A program made the translations under genes and the position numbers. Below the pieces are notes generated by a model. It ran no database searches, was not told where the DNA came from, and saw nothing but the letters and a program-made list of their open reading frames with translations. Shown piece by piece: positions 7,525-16,698 of a DNA stretch of 44,932 nt. Source of the stretch: Negativicutes bacterium (lineage in GTDB: Bacteria > Bacillota_C > Negativicutes > Sporomusales_B > JARLHX01). Location: NCBI GenBank assembly GCA_031292015.1, contig JARLHY010000076.1:1-44932 (forward strand). Reading direction: 5' to 3'. Positions within the stretch are counted from its first letter, which is position 1. Each line of letters starts with the position of its first letter.

Positions 7525-7691
7525 TTGTCGGACAGGCAGTTCTTCTGACTCAGGATCATCGCGTCCCTGCGCCTTCCCAGAACGATGCGTTCCAGTGGCG
7601 TAGTGCAGGTTCACTCCCCCATACAGCGGCGGGACCGTGTTGGCTTCACACCAAACTTCCCTATTAAGCCCATTACAGGCACCTATCCCCA
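7525..7691 (-). promoter_or_regulatory. Cobalamin riboswitch
   Basis: Read on the minus strand it has the hallmarks of a B12 aptamer: an initial GGTGCC near 7683, AATAGGGAAGTTTGGTGTGA, AACACGGTCCCGCCGCTGTA, the B12 box GCCACTG (7599-7593) and a closing GAGTCAGAAGAACTGCC near 7535. It controls cobalt import through the terminator at 7427-7466. Confidence 0.96.
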
Positions 7692-7735
7692 TATTATTTT
7701 ATTCTCTTAAATTTTAGTTTATGTCGGGAAAGATG

Positions 7736-9007
7736 TCAAGCCTTGATCACATCGACTCCCATGTAGGACCGCAGTACCTTAGGCACAATCACCGAACCGT
7801 CGGGTTGCTGGTAGTTCTCCAGGATGGCGGCCACGGTCCGGCCGACAGCCACCCCGGACCCGTTGAGGGTATGGACGAATTCCGGCTTGGCTTTGGGATC
7901 GCGGCGGAATCTGATTTCGGCCCGGCGGGCCTGGAAGTCCTCGAAGTTGGAGCAGGAGGATATTTCGCGGTATTTATTGAAGCTGGGCAGCCAGACTTCC
8001 AGATCGTAGGTCTTGGCTGAGGCGAAGCCCATATCGCCGCTGCAGAGCAGCACTTTCCGGTAAGGCAGCTCCAGCAGTTGCAGCACCCGTTCGGCGTTGG
8101 CGGTGAGTTTTTCCAGTTCGTCGTAGGAGTTCTCCGGCAGGGTGAACTTGACCAGTTCGACTTTGTTGAACTGGTGCTGGCGGATGAGGCCGCGGGTGTC
8201 GCGCCCGGCGGCGCCGGCCTCGGCCCGGAAACAGGCGCTGTAAGCGGTATAATAAAGTGGCAGGTCCTTGGCGTCAAGGATTTCCTGGCGGTGAAGGTTG
8301 GTTACAGGCACTTCGGCGGTGGGGATGAGATAGTAGTCCAGCCCCTCAAGTTTGAACATGTCCTGGGCGAATTTCGGCAGCTGGCCGGTACCGACCATGC
8401 TGTCGGCGTTGACGATGAAAGGCGGGAAAAATTCGGTATAGCCGTGCTCACCGGTATGAAGGTCAAGCATGAAGTTGAACAGGGAGCGCTCCAGGCGCGA
8501 GCCCAGGCCGCGATAGAATGTGAAGCGGGCCCCGGTTACCTTGCCGCCGCGTTCGAAGTCGAGGATGCCAAGTTTTTCGCCGATTTCCCAGTGGGGCAGA
8601 GGCTCGGTGTCGAAGGTCCGCGGGGTTCCCCAGCGGAGGATTTCGGGGTTGGCGGTTTCGTCCGCTCCCACCGGCACCGACTGGTGCGGGATGTTGGGAA
8701 TGGTCATAATGATGTCGCCGAGCGCGGTCTCGATTTCCTTGACCTGGTTATCCAGAGCGCCGATCCGGTCACCGACCTGGCGCATTTCGGCGATCAATTC
8801 GTCCGCCGCGCCACCGGTTTTCTTAAGCCGGCTAATTTCCTGGGTCACGGTGTTGCGCTTATTCTTGAGGGCTTCCACCTCACCCAGCAGTTCACGGCGC
8901 TTTTTTTCCAACCCCAAGAATTCGCTCAGCCCCATAGCTGCTCCGCGGCTCGCGAGCGCCGCCTCGACCTTCTCGGGGTTGTCGCGGACAAATCTGATAT
9001 CCAGCAT
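7736..9007 (-). CDS. serS: Seryl-tRNA synthetase
   Basis: A 423-residue class II synthetase of normal length. It has an N-terminal coiled-coil tRNA-binding arm (residues 30-100), motif 2 around [16 protein letters not shown] (near 267) and motif 3 around [15 protein letters not shown] (near 390). It charges tRNA-Ser and also tRNA-Sec, whose gene is at 1586. ATG at 9007 follows AAGGGAGG. It is transcribed from its own promoter (9134-9162) through a leader with a hairpin. I see no T-box sequence in that leader. Confidence 0.97.
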   Translation of the reverse strand: MLDIRFVRDNPEKVEAALASRGAAMGLSEFLGLEKKRRELLGEVEALKNKRNTVTQEISRLKKTGGAADELIAEMRQVGDRIGALDNQVKEIETALGDIIMTIPNIPHQSVPVGADETANPEILRWGTPRTFDTEPLPHWEIGEKLGILDFERGGKVTGARFTFYRGLGSRLERSLFNFMLDLHTGEHGYTEFFPPFIVNADSMVGTGQLPKFAQDMFKLEGLDYYLIPTAEVPVTNLHRQEILDAKDLPLYYTAYSACFRAEAGAAGRDTRGLIRQHQFNKVELVKFTLPENSYDELEKLTANAERVLQLLELPYRKVLLCSGDMGFASAKTYDLEVWLPSFNKYREISSCSNFEDFQARRAEIRFRRDPKAKPEFVHTLNGSGVAVGRTVAAILENYQQPDGSVIVPKVLRSYMGVDVIKA

Positions 9008-9071
9008 GTAGAGGAACCTCCCTTATAGTAAGAAAAACTTGCCATTATTCTACGCGAATCCGGCTGTCGGT

Positions 9072-9121
9072 ATTCGCACTCCAAGACCCGGTGCAGCTTC
9101 GCCCCGGGTCTGTTGCCGAAT
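9072..9121 (-). promoter_or_regulatory. Structured serS leader hairpin of unknown type
   Basis: An eight-base-pair stem (9084-9091 with 9104-9111) is capped by a further outer pairing (9072-9076 with 9117-9121) across internal loops. It lies in the 5' untranslated region and has no T-run, so it is not an ordinary terminator. No known riboswitch consensus was recognised. Confidence 0.45.
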
Positions 9122-9133
9122 GTCTCCTGTTAT

Positions 9134-9162
9134 ATTTTACCCTTCCGGCGGATAACCGTCAA
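9134..9162 (-). promoter_or_regulatory. serS promoter
   Basis: On the minus strand TTGACG (9162-9157), 17 bases, TAAAAT (9139-9134), with transcription expected from about 9126. This gives a leader of roughly 120 bases. Confidence 0.7.
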
Positions 9163-9186
9163 TAAAATGCGAGAAATCCCGCCGTC

Positions 9187-10047
9187 TTAAGCCATTTCGG
9201 CCATCAGGCCGGCGATGCCGATGTTGTCGACAGGCCGTGCCGACAGGGGCAGCCCGGCGAGCTGGGGCAGCGAGTCGGCAAAGGTAGGCCGTGTTTCCCG
9301 GTAAAAGACACCCAGCGGTATTTTGTCGCCCCACAGGCTGGCCAGGGACAGGGCTTTTTCCCGGTCGGCGACGGCGTAGCCCGGCAGGTCGGCGACAGGA
9401 GTAATCCGCTGGCGGTACCACTGGTAGGTGTTGTGTTTGTTGAAAGATACGCAGGGCTGGAGGATGTCGACCACGGCAAAACCCGGGTGACGGATGGCCT
9501 GGACCATGATGGCGGCCAATTCCTGAATGTCGCCGGTGAAGGCCCGGGCGACAAACGTGGCCCCGGCGCTGATGGCGGTCTGGACGATGTTGATGGGCCG
9601 CTCGACGTTGCCGAGGGGCGGCGGGGTAAATTTGGTGACAGCGCCAAGGTCGCTGGTCGGTGAGGATTGCCCCTTGGTCAGGCCGTAAATTTGGTTGTTG
9701 TGGATGAAATAGGCGATATCCAGGTTTCGCCTGGCGGTATGGATGAAGTGTCCCATGCCGATACCCATGCCGTCGCCGTCGCCGCCCTCGGCGATGACGG
9801 TGAGGCTGTGGTTGGCCAGCTTGACGCCGGTAGCCACTGGCAGGGTCCGGCCGTGGAGGGTTTCGATCCGGTAGGTGCTGATATATTGAGCGATCTTGCT
9901 GGAACAGCCGATGCCGCTCACCAGCGCGGTCTGCTCCAGATCCAGGCCGGCGTCGTCAAACGTCTTTTTCAGGGCGTTGAATATGCCGAAATTACCGCAG
10001 CCCGGGCACCAGGTCGAGCTATAGGGAAGATTGACGTCGCGGGCCAT
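9187..10047 (-). CDS. korB: 2-oxoacid:ferredoxin oxidoreductase, beta subunit
   Basis: A 286-residue thiamine-diphosphate subunit. CPGCGNFGI (residues 14-22) and the diphosphate-binding run GDGDGMGIGMGH to NNQIYGLTKGQ (about 88-130) are clear. With KorA it oxidatively decarboxylates a 2-oxoacid, probably 2-oxoglutarate, with CoA and ferredoxin. Its ATG shares one base with the korA stop codon, so the two are translationally coupled. Substrate choice among 2-oxoglutarate, branched-chain and other 2-oxoacids cannot be fixed from sequence alone. Confidence 0.92.
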   Translation of the reverse strand: MARDVNLPYSSTWCPGCGNFGIFNALKKTFDDAGLDLEQTALVSGIGCSSKIAQYISTYRIETLHGRTLPVATGVKLANHSLTVIAEGGDGDGMGIGMGHFIHTARRNLDIAYFIHNNQIYGLTKGQSSPTSDLGAVTKFTPPPLGNVERPINIVQTAISAGATFVARAFTGDIQELAAIMVQAIRHPGFAVVDILQPCVSFNKHNTYQWYRQRITPVADLPGYAVADREKALSLASLWGDKIPLGVFYRETRPTFADSLPQLAGLPLSARPVDNIGIAGLMAEMA

Positions 10048-11804
10048 CAGAGCAGCACCTCCTTGATTCTGGCGAGTATCGCCGACGGAACGAAGGGCCG
10101 GGAGTCGTATTTCAGATAGCTGTGGTCGGCTTTATAGCCGGTGTTGGCCCGGATCAGCAGCCCGAGCTGACCGGTTTTGTTGCCTTCGACCAGCAGGGTC
10201 CGCCGGGCCTTGCTCAGGACAGCTTCCACCGAATCAGCCGGGAAGGGCGAGATATAGCGCACCTGGAGGAAGTTGACGGCGAGGCCTTCGGCGGCGGCGA
10301 GGGCCAGCGCTTCGAGCACTGCTCCCTTGGTGGAACCCCAGCCGACGACGGTGAGATCGGCCGACGCAGGTCCGTGAAGCTCGACCGCCGGCACGGCAGC
10401 CAGCATGGCCGGTACCTTCCGGAAAAGTTTATCCAGCCCGGCGGCGGTGACTTCCGGCTCGCTGCCGGCGTATTCATGATTGCCGGAGCTGTAGAAGCCG
10501 TCTTCGCCGTGGGTGTAGCTTGTGGCGATGTGCCGCCCGCCCTTTTGGCCGGGGATCGCCCGCCAGGACACTCCGTCATCGGTCTGGCGATAGCGCCAGT
10601 AAGGCTGGTTGGCTGCCAGCCAGCTCTCGTCGGCCAGCTTGCCGCGGTTCACAACGAGGCCGCTGTCGTCGAAATAGGGGGTCGTGGCCGCCGAGTCGGC
10701 GAGATACTTGTCGGTGAGAATGATGCACGGCGCCTGGAACTGTTCGGCCAGGTTGAAGGTGCGGAAGGTTTCGAAGAAACATTCGTCAATGTCGCCGGGG
10801 GCGACGACGAAGCGGGGAAACTCGCCCTGAGAGGCCGAGACCACGAAATTGAGATCGGCCTGGGCGGTGCGGGTCGGCAGGCCAGTGCTGGGTCCGCCCC
10901 GCTGGGCTTCTACCATGACCACAGGGACTTCGGCCTGGCCGGCAAAACCCAGCGCTTCGACCATCAGGGAGAAACCGCCGCCGCTGGTGGCGCCGATGGC
11001 CCTGACGCCGGCGAATCCGGCACCGATCAGCATATTCATGGCCGCAACTTCATCTTCGGACTGTTTGAAAACAAGACCGTATTCGGCGGCATGGTCGGCC
11101 AGGTAGGTCAGGATCCCTGAGCCGGGGGTCATCGGATAGCCGGCGGCGAACTTGCAGCCTGCTTTGACCGCCCCCATGGAGATGGCGTCGTTGCCTGTCA
11201 GCAGCATCTTGGGCCGGTCGTTTCCGCCAAATGGCAGGGGGAACTTCCGGGCCGGGCCGGAGGCGACGCTCACTTTTTGATAAGTCTCCTCCAGAAGGGC
11301 CAGGTTGCGGGCCTGGACCTCGGGCTGAGTGAATTCGTCGCGCATCACGGCGGCGATCAGGTCGACCGGAAAACCGGTAAGGGCGCAGAAGGCGCCGACC
11401 ATGGCGCTGTTGGCCATCACTTTGGCTGTGTCGCCGGTCACCGAGCCGACCAGCTTCACCGGAAAAACCTGCACCCCGACCGGCAGCCGCGCCGGGTCGG
11501 CTTGCACGGTATCGGCGTCGTAGAGCAGGACGGCTCCCGGTTTCAGTTTGGCGTAGTTTTGCTCCAAACCCTCCTGGGACATCACCCCCAGAAAGTCGAG
11601 TTGTTCCTCATAAGCGGTTAAAGGGCGGTCGCTGAGCCGTACCAGGCAGGTATTCAGCCCGCCCTTGATCAGCGACGGATATTCGTTGGCAATAAACGCC
11701 CACATGCCATTGCGGCCGGCGGCCTTGGCCACCATGATCCCGGCGCTCATCACACCGTAGCCGGCTTCCCCGCCGAACTGGCAGATATAGCTGTTTTGAG
11801 CCAT
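10047..11804 (-). CDS. korA: 2-oxoacid:ferredoxin oxidoreductase, fused gamma-alpha subunit
   Basis: A 585-residue fusion of the gamma domain (about 1-180, starting ICQFGGEAGYGVMSAG) and the pyrimidine-binding alpha domain (about 200-585, with GYPMTPGSGI and MVEAQRGGPSTGLPTRTAQ). This gamma-alpha fusion is the usual KorA layout in two-subunit enzymes. ATG at 11804 follows AAGGAGGG. No ferredoxin subunit is encoded alongside, so free ferredoxin is the likely acceptor. The enzyme would feed CoA esters and reduced ferredoxin into an incomplete TCA or amino-acid pathway. Confidence 0.92.
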   Translation of the reverse strand: MAQNSYICQFGGEAGYGVMSAGIMVAKAAGRNGMWAFIANEYPSLIKGGLNTCLVRLSDRPLTAYEEQLDFLGVMSQEGLEQNYAKLKPGAVLLYDADTVQADPARLPVGVQVFPVKLVGSVTGDTAKVMANSAMVGAFCALTGFPVDLIAAVMRDEFTQPEVQARNLALLEETYQKVSVASGPARKFPLPFGGNDRPKMLLTGNDAISMGAVKAGCKFAAGYPMTPGSGILTYLADHAAEYGLVFKQSEDEVAAMNMLIGAGFAGVRAIGATSGGGFSLMVEALGFAGQAEVPVVMVEAQRGGPSTGLPTRTAQADLNFVVSASQGEFPRFVVAPGDIDECFFETFRTFNLAEQFQAPCIILTDKYLADSAATTPYFDDSGLVVNRGKLADESWLAANQPYWRYRQTDDGVSWRAIPGQKGGRHIATSYTHGEDGFYSSGNHEYAGSEPEVTAAGLDKLFRKVPAMLAAVPAVELHGPASADLTVVGWGSTKGAVLEALALAAAEGLAVNFLQVRYISPFPADSVEAVLSKARRTLLVEGNKTGQLGLLIRANTGYKADHSYLKYDSRPFVPSAILARIKEVLL

Positions 11805-11999
11805 GCTATTCCCTCCTTGTCTTCGCTAAGACTGTTGCCTCTTCATCCCGGAAGCGCCCTGTCCAAATAGTCCTCAGACAAAACAAAAGACAGTTGCTTC
11901 TATATAATTACCTTCGTGCGGCCGCTTTGATTCCCCTGCCGCAGATACACGGGGAGGATTTTTACGGCTGAAAACGAATTAGCTCTTTGAGGTGATTTT

Positions 12000-12677
12000 A
12001 TGTCCTTTTCGGATCACGCCAGCCTGGAGAAAGCTCTACTGGAGTGTGCCCTCTGCCCCCTCCGCCAGAGCGCCATCGGCCCGACGTCCTACAACGGCAG
12101 TGTCGACAGTCCGCTGGCCATCGTCGGCGAAGGCCCGGGCGGAGTGGAGGATGAGTACGGCGTTCCGCTGGTGGGCCCGTCCGGCCAGCTCTTGGACAAG
12201 GCTCTGGGCAGTGTCGGCGTCACTCGCGATTTAGTATATACAACTAATATCATAAAATGCCGCCCCAAAAATAACCGCACTCCCACGGTGGAGGAAGGGC
12301 AGTTTTGTGCCTCCCACTGGCTTGACGCCGAGCTGGCTTTCGTTCAGCCGAAGGTTATCATCGCCCTCGGCGGTGTGGCCCTGAAATATCTGTCCGGTCC
12401 CGACGCCCGGATCACCCGGGACCGCGGCAAATGGTTCGACACGAAATACGGCGTCCCGGCGATAGCCACCTATCATCCCGCTTACCTGCTGCGGCTGAAC
12501 GGCAAAGACCTGGTCAAAGCCAAATGGGAAGTGTTCTACGACCTGAAGGCGGCTGTCGAGAAATGCCGGGAGCTGGTCCCGGACTGCAAACTGGAATCGG
12601 CGGAAAAACCCGACCTTCTGGGCCTGTACGCCGCCCGGCGGGCGGAGCGGCAAGGAGCAGGAAATACAGGCCGCTAG
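12000..12677 (+). CDS. Uracil-DNA glycosylase, family 4 (4Fe-4S)
   Basis: A 225-residue DNA repair glycosylase. Motif 1 is GEGPGGVEDEYGVPLVG (residues 43-59), close to the family 4 GEAPG motif. Motif 2 is HPAYLLR near residue 159. Four cysteines at 16, 19, 87 and 103 give the family's iron-sulfur cluster pattern. It removes uracil arising from cytosine deamination. ATG at 12000 follows TTGAGGTG. The C-terminal 30 residues are basic and poorly conserved. A strong terminator at 12702 closes the transcript. Confidence 0.9.
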   Translation: MSFSDHASLEKALLECALCPLRQSAIGPTSYNGSVDSPLAIVGEGPGGVEDEYGVPLVGPSGQLLDKALGSVGVTRDLVYTTNIIKCRPKNNRTPTVEEGQFCASHWLDAELAFVQPKVIIALGGVALKYLSGPDARITRDRGKWFDTKYGVPAIATYHPAYLLRLNGKDLVKAKWEVFYDLKAAVEKCRELVPDCKLESAEKPDLLGLYAARRAERQGAGNTGR

Positions 12678-12701
12678 CGGCGGTCCGGTCCTACCAAGAA
12701 C

Positions 12702-12738
12702 AAAACACCCTGACGGATGGATTCCGTCAGGGTGTTTT
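12702..12738 (+). terminator. Intrinsic terminator after the uracil-DNA glycosylase
   Basis: A perfect 16-base-pair stem (12702-12717 with 12723-12738) with a five-base loop. The stem base AAAA/TTTT supplies the U-tract in either direction. Confidence 0.9.
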
Positions 12739-12830
12739 AAATTTTTGGCCTCAAAGAATGAATTTTCATGTCAGAAAATCACCGGACGGTCATAGACTTT
12801 ACCATGAAAACAACATGCAGGGAGCAGTCC

Positions 12831-13883
12831 ATGATCCCAAAAAGACCGCTGGCAGTCATCCGGGTGGCGGCAACTTTCGCCGGCACCATTATCGGGGCCG
12901 GCTTTGCTTCCGGCCAGGAAATAGCCCAGTTCTTCGCCAGCTATGGTCCGCCCGGACTGGCGGGGATTGTTGTGGCCAGCCTGCTCTTCGCCTGGCTGGG
13001 CGGAGGGCTGCTGGAGCTGAGCCACCGGCTGCGGGCCACCGCCTATCCCCAGGTCATTTATCATCTGTGCGGCCGCCGGCTGGGGCTGGTGATCGACCTG
13101 GTGACAGCCGTCTTTTTATTCGTCGCTCTGGCGGTCATGCTGGCCGGAGCGGCGACTGTCCTGCGGGACTATTTCGGTGTGCCGTACCTGGATGGCCTGA
13201 TCGGCGCCGGGCTGGTGGTCATCCTGACGGTGTTATGCGACATACGGGGGATCACCGCCGCCAACCTTGTGGTGACACCGCTCTTAATCCTGTCGATCCT
13301 GGGTGTCAGCGCCTATTCCCTGTCGTATCATGAATTCGATGTCAGCCTGCTGATGAGCGACCCGGAGACTGTCAAGCCGCCGGCGTCCAACTGGCTGCTG
13401 GGTTGCCTGCTCTATGTGTCCTACAACCTTGTCATCAGTTCCACCGTGATGGTGCCGCTGGGAAATTCGCTGTCCGACCGGAAAACCCGCCTGCTGGGCG
13501 GGGTGATCGGCGGCCTGATGCTTGGCTTACTCGCGGCATGCATCGCGATGGTGATTATGATTCACTCCCCCGAGATCCTGGACCACGAGGTGCCGATCCT
13601 GCAACTGGCCATCAGCCAGTCGGCCGCCGCCAGCGTCCTGTACGCCCTGACTTTGCTGGCGGCGATGTACACCACCGCCATCGCCAGCCTGTACGGCTGT
13701 TCGGCGAAAATGCGCTCGGCGGGCTTTTCACTCCCGGCCGCCGCGGTGGTGACCACGGCCCTGGCGCTGGTCTGCGGCCAGGCCGGTTTTGCCAATCTGA
13801 TCAGGCTGTTCTTCCCGCTGTTCGGCTATGCAACCCTGGTCTTCACGGCGAGGCTGGCTTGGCTAATGTATCGAGATAGCTGA
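12831..13883 (+). CDS. YkvI-like membrane transporter (APC/LeuT fold)
   Basis: A 350-residue polytopic protein with ten or eleven hydrophobic segments. The N-terminal ATFAGTIIGAGFASGQEIAQFF is characteristic of the YkvI-type family, whose unwound first helix resembles sodium- or proton-coupled amino-acid transporters. Substrate unknown. ATG at 12831 has GGGAG six bases upstream; an upstream start at 12768 would add 21 unrelated residues and is not preferred. The 3' end overlaps the convergent flavoprotein gene by 41 bases. Confidence 0.8.
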   Translation: MIPKRPLAVIRVAATFAGTIIGAGFASGQEIAQFFASYGPPGLAGIVVASLLFAWLGGGLLELSHRLRATAYPQVIYHLCGRRLGLVIDLVTAVFLFVALAVMLAGAATVLRDYFGVPYLDGLIGAGLVVILTVLCDIRGITAANLVVTPLLILSILGVSAYSLSYHEFDVSLLMSDPETVKPPASNWLLGCLLYVSYNLVISSTVMVPLGNSLSDRKTRLLGGVIGGLMLGLLAACIAMVIMIHSPEILDHEVPILQLAISQSAAASVLYALTLLAAMYTTAIASLYGCSAKMRSAGFSLPAAAVVTTALALVCGQAGFANLIRLFFPLFGYATLVFTARLAWLMYRDS

Positions 13884-14727
13884 TGGCGCTAAGCACGGCC
13901 ACCAGGCCTTCCCCGGTGGCTTTGGCGATCTGCCAGGGCTTGCCGGTGCAGTCGCCGGCGGCGAAGACCCCGGGGATATTGGTAGCCATGCTGCGGCTGA
14001 CCTTGATGACTTCACCGTCCAGTTCCACCCCGGCCAGAATGTTTTCCACCGGGTCGGACTGGCGGAGAATGAATACTCCGTCGACATTCAGGTCGTCCTG
14101 ATCGGTCACCAGCTGCTGAACCTGGCTGTCGCCCTTGATCGCCCGGGGTCTGGCGCCAAGCACCTTCACGGTTCCCCCGCGGAAAAGCGGCGGCTGTTCG
14201 GCCTTGTACTGGGGCAGATAGTAGACTTCGCGGCAGATCTCGCCGAGGAACTCGGCTTCATGTTCGCCTTCGGTGGTATAGGAAACCACCGCCACCTTCT
14301 TGTCACGGTAGAACAGGCCGTCGCAGGTGGCGCAGTAACTGACGCCGCGGCCGAGGAAATCCTTCTCGCCGGTGAACAGCAGCGTGCTCACAACCCCGGT
14401 GGTCAAAATCACGGCACGGGCTTCGTAGGTTGCGGCCGGGGTCAGCAGGGTAAAGACGTCCCCGGGGAAAATATTCAGGACCTTCTCTTTGATGACAACC
14501 GGGTTATGAGCCAGGCAATGCGCGGCCATCTGCTGGATCAGCCCTTTGCCTGTGACCTGGGGCAGTCCGGGATAATTGTCGACCAGATGGGCCTTTTGCA
14601 GTTTCTGGCTGAAATCCAGGTGTTCAAAGAGGGCTACTTCCTTGTTGCGCACCCGCCCGGTCAGCGCTGCCGACAGTCCGGCCGGTCCGGCGCCGATCAC
14701 GGCGATATCGAATACTTTGTCCGCCAC
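13843..14727 (-). CDS. Thioredoxin-reductase-like flavoprotein, probably ferredoxin-dependent
   Basis: A 294-residue protein with the FAD-binding GAGPAG (residues 12-17), redox pair C132-A-T-C135 in SYCATCDG, and the second FAD motif GVFAAGDC (253-260). Where NADPH-dependent enzymes have GGGDSA and an HRR-type motif, this protein reads VAVVSYTTEGEHEAEF (145-160) and LPQYKAEQPP (171-180), so the NADPH site is gone. Loss of both motifs is known in clostridial ferredoxin-dependent flavin thioredoxin reductases, so ferredoxin as donor is inferred. GTG at 14727 follows AAGGAGG by eight bases. No thioredoxin gene is adjacent. Confidence 0.85.
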   Translation of the reverse strand: MADKVFDIAVIGAGPAGLSAALTGRVRNKEVALFEHLDFSQKLQKAHLVDNYPGLPQVTGKGLIQQMAAHCLAHNPVVIKEKVLNIFPGDVFTLLTPAATYEARAVILTTGVVSTLLFTGEKDFLGRGVSYCATCDGLFYRDKKVAVVSYTTEGEHEAEFLGEICREVYYLPQYKAEQPPLFRGGTVKVLGARPRAIKGDSQVQQLVTDQDDLNVDGVFILRQSDPVENILAGVELDGEVIKVSRSMATNIPGVFAAGDCTGKPWQIAKATGEGLVAVLSAISYLDTLAKPASP

Positions 14728-14826
14728 TTTACTGTCCTCCTTTTGTTTTTACTGACGATGGTACCGCCCTATCCACGGTCCGGAGCCCGGCCTGACGGCC
14801 ATTTTTCCATAGCAGGGGGTGGCGTT

Positions 14827-15156
14827 ATGTACAATTATACGATTATAAAGTTCTCCTGCCGCGATGTCTTCCGATGGTGCTTTGGCGCCGGAGTCTGCTG
14901 CGGAGGAGTAATCGGAATACTTCTCGGCCTGATGGACAAAAGCATCGGCCTTTCCGGCGGGATGTTCTTCGGCCTGCTGTTCGGGCTGTTTTCAGGCTGC
15001 TTCGCGCTGATCTATGCGGGGATATTCAACATCCTGTCGCCGTATTTCGGCGGGCTGACGGTCCGCCTGGAGCCGGTCGAACCTGCGGAAAAGGCCGGCA
15101 GCGAAGCCCCGGCCGTGTGTGATAACGATTCTGACGCAAAAATCCCCGAAGAATAA
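14827..15156 (+). CDS. Small membrane protein of unknown function
   Basis: A 109-residue protein with two Gly-rich hydrophobic segments (about residues 15-35 and 43-68), a short amphipathic stretch and an acidic C-terminal tail (EPAEKAGSEAP...). ATG at 14827 follows GGGGGTGG. Family not recognised. It stands alone between two minus-strand genes and its stop lies four bases from the end of the aldo/keto reductase gene. Confidence 0.65.
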   Translation: MYNYTIIKFSCRDVFRWCFGAGVCCGGVIGILLGLMDKSIGLSGGMFFGLLFGLFSGCFALIYAGIFNILSPYFGGLTVRLEPVEPAEKAGSEAPAVCDNDSDAKIPEE

Positions 15157-15160
15157 GCCT

Positions 15161-16168
15161 TTATCCCAGGTCGGCGACTACTTTCTGCAGCCGCTCACGA
15201 ATCGGCAGGTCGTAGGGACACCGCTCCTCGCAGGCGCCGCAGCCGACGCAGTCTGAAGCTTTGCCCGGCATAGCGGCGTACCGGGCCGGAATGGTATTCT
15301 TCATGTTGTAGCGGGTATACTGCAGGTGAAAAATAAAGTTCTGGGGGATATCGACGCCCACCGGGCAGGGCAGGCAGTAGCGGCAGCGCCGGCAGAAGTT
15401 GGAGCCAATTTCGGCGATGATCTGGGTGATTTTGGCCCGGTCCTCAGCCGAGAGGGGCCGGAAATCCTTGAGGGCCGCAAGGTTCTGCTGGACATGGCGT
15501 ACTTCGTCCATCCCGGGGATGGCGGTGGTGACGTCATGCTCAAGAATGAACCTCAGGGCAAGGTCGACATCCTCGATCTGGCCGCCGCCCAGCGGCTTCA
15601 TGACGATGGTGCCGACATTCATCTGCCGGGCCAGGGGAAAGAGCTCGTCCAGGGCTTTGGTTTCGACAAAGTTGAACGGCACCTGGACGGTGCTGAACAG
15701 GTCGGTCTTAAGCGCCTCGACCAGCAGATCGGCGCTGTGGCCGGTGACGCCGATGAATCGGATCTTACCGGCTTTCTGGGCGTCCTGGAGGGCTTCCAGG
15801 GCTCCCCCGGGGGCAAGTACGGCGTCAAGATCCTGCCGGGCCTTGATGTTGTGGAGCTGATACAGGTCGATGATTTCTGTCTTCATATTGGCCAAGCTGA
15901 TATCGACATCCTTGAGCATAGCCTCTTTGGTCCGGGCAAAACTCTTGGTGGCCAGATAGTACTCGCTACGGCGCGCGGCCACATGGCGGCCGATTTTTTC
16001 CTCACTGTCGGTATAAGCGCGGGCAGTATCGATAAAATTAATACCGGCGTCCAGCGCGGCGTGCAGTACGGGACCCGCTTCATCGAGGGTACAGCGCTGC
16101 ATCGGCAGACCACCGAAACTAATTGCCGTAACTTCCAGCCCGGTGCGGCCCAAAACTCTTTTTTCCAT
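15161..16168 (-). CDS. Aldo/keto reductase with C-terminal 4Fe-4S ferredoxin domain
   Basis: A 335-residue fusion. The aldo/keto reductase barrel (1-255) keeps the catalytic tetrad D47, Y52, K75 and H106. The C-terminal part has two cysteine clusters, CRRCRYCLPCP (near 260) and CVGCGACEERCP (near 305), which should hold two 4Fe-4S clusters. Such fusions are common in anaerobes and may exchange electrons with ferredoxin; the physiological substrate is unknown. ATG at 16168 follows GGGAGG. Divergent from the zinc-ribbon gene. Confidence 0.9.
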   Translation of the reverse strand: MEKRVLGRTGLEVTAISFGGLPMQRCTLDEAGPVLHAALDAGINFIDTARAYTDSEEKIGRHVAARRSEYYLATKSFARTKEAMLKDVDISLANMKTEIIDLYQLHNIKARQDLDAVLAPGGALEALQDAQKAGKIRFIGVTGHSADLLVEALKTDLFSTVQVPFNFVETKALDELFPLARQMNVGTIVMKPLGGGQIEDVDLALRFILEHDVTTAIPGMDEVRHVQQNLAALKDFRPLSAEDRAKITQIIAEIGSNFCRRCRYCLPCPVGVDIPQNFIFHLQYTRYNMKNTIPARYAAMPGKASDCVGCGACEERCPYDLPIRERLQKVVADLG

Positions 16169-16410
16169 GAAACATTCCTCCCTTTCCTTTTGTTTTCGCT
16201 CCGGTAGAGCAACAATCCTCCCTGAGCCGGCGCAACTTGCCGGTCAAACCTCGGTTCTCCAGGAGCTGCGGGAGGGAAAAAGCAAGCCCTGGTCGAAGAC
16301 AGTTAGAAAGGGCCGGACCTATCCCTGCGCAGCCAGCCTGTCAGGGGGCAGCGGTGTTGTCCGCCATTAGCATCTATCCAAATACCCGGTTTTATGTGAG
16401 GAGGATTGTC

Positions 16411-16641
16411 ATGTTGTTTTCTTTCGAGTGCCCCAAATGCCGCAACAATTTTCAGGTCCGCTCCATCGAGCTGGCCAAGGATCCGACCGCGGTCAAGTGC
16501 TGCCTGTGCGGCGAAGCCCCGACGCCGGACATCATGACCGCTTACCAGAATGTCGGCAAGACGATGACCGAGCTGAGCGGCTGCTGCGAGTGCGGCGACA
16601 AGCAGGACTGGCTGCCGAAGGAGATCCGCCGCCAGAACTAG
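16411..16641 (+). CDS. Small zinc-ribbon protein
   Basis: A 76-residue protein with CPKC (residues 7-10), CCLC (30-33) and CCEC (58-61) knuckles, suggesting one or two bound zinc ions. No fused domain. ATG at 16411 follows AGGAGG by six bases, an excellent start. A 28-base palindrome and a second hairpin with a T-run follow. Function unknown. Confidence 0.75.
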   Translation: MLFSFECPKCRNNFQVRSIELAKDPTAVKCCLCGEAPTPDIMTAYQNVGKTMTELSGCCECGDKQDWLPKEIRRQN

Positions 16642-16647
16642 CTGCGA

Positions 16648-16675
16648 AAAGGAGGCAACAATTGTTGCCTCCTTT
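16648..16675. terminator. 28-base perfect palindrome after the zinc-ribbon gene
   Basis: AAAGGAGGCAACAA followed by its exact reverse complement. It lies seven bases after the stop and lacks a T-run beyond the TTT of the stem. Confidence 0.6.
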
Positions 16676-16698
16676 GGCGTGTTGGGAAAAGTATAGCC

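Noticed and set aside
9008..9186. T-box leader for serS
   Set aside because: No GGGTGG-n-ACCGCG T-box sequence or terminator is present in the leader.
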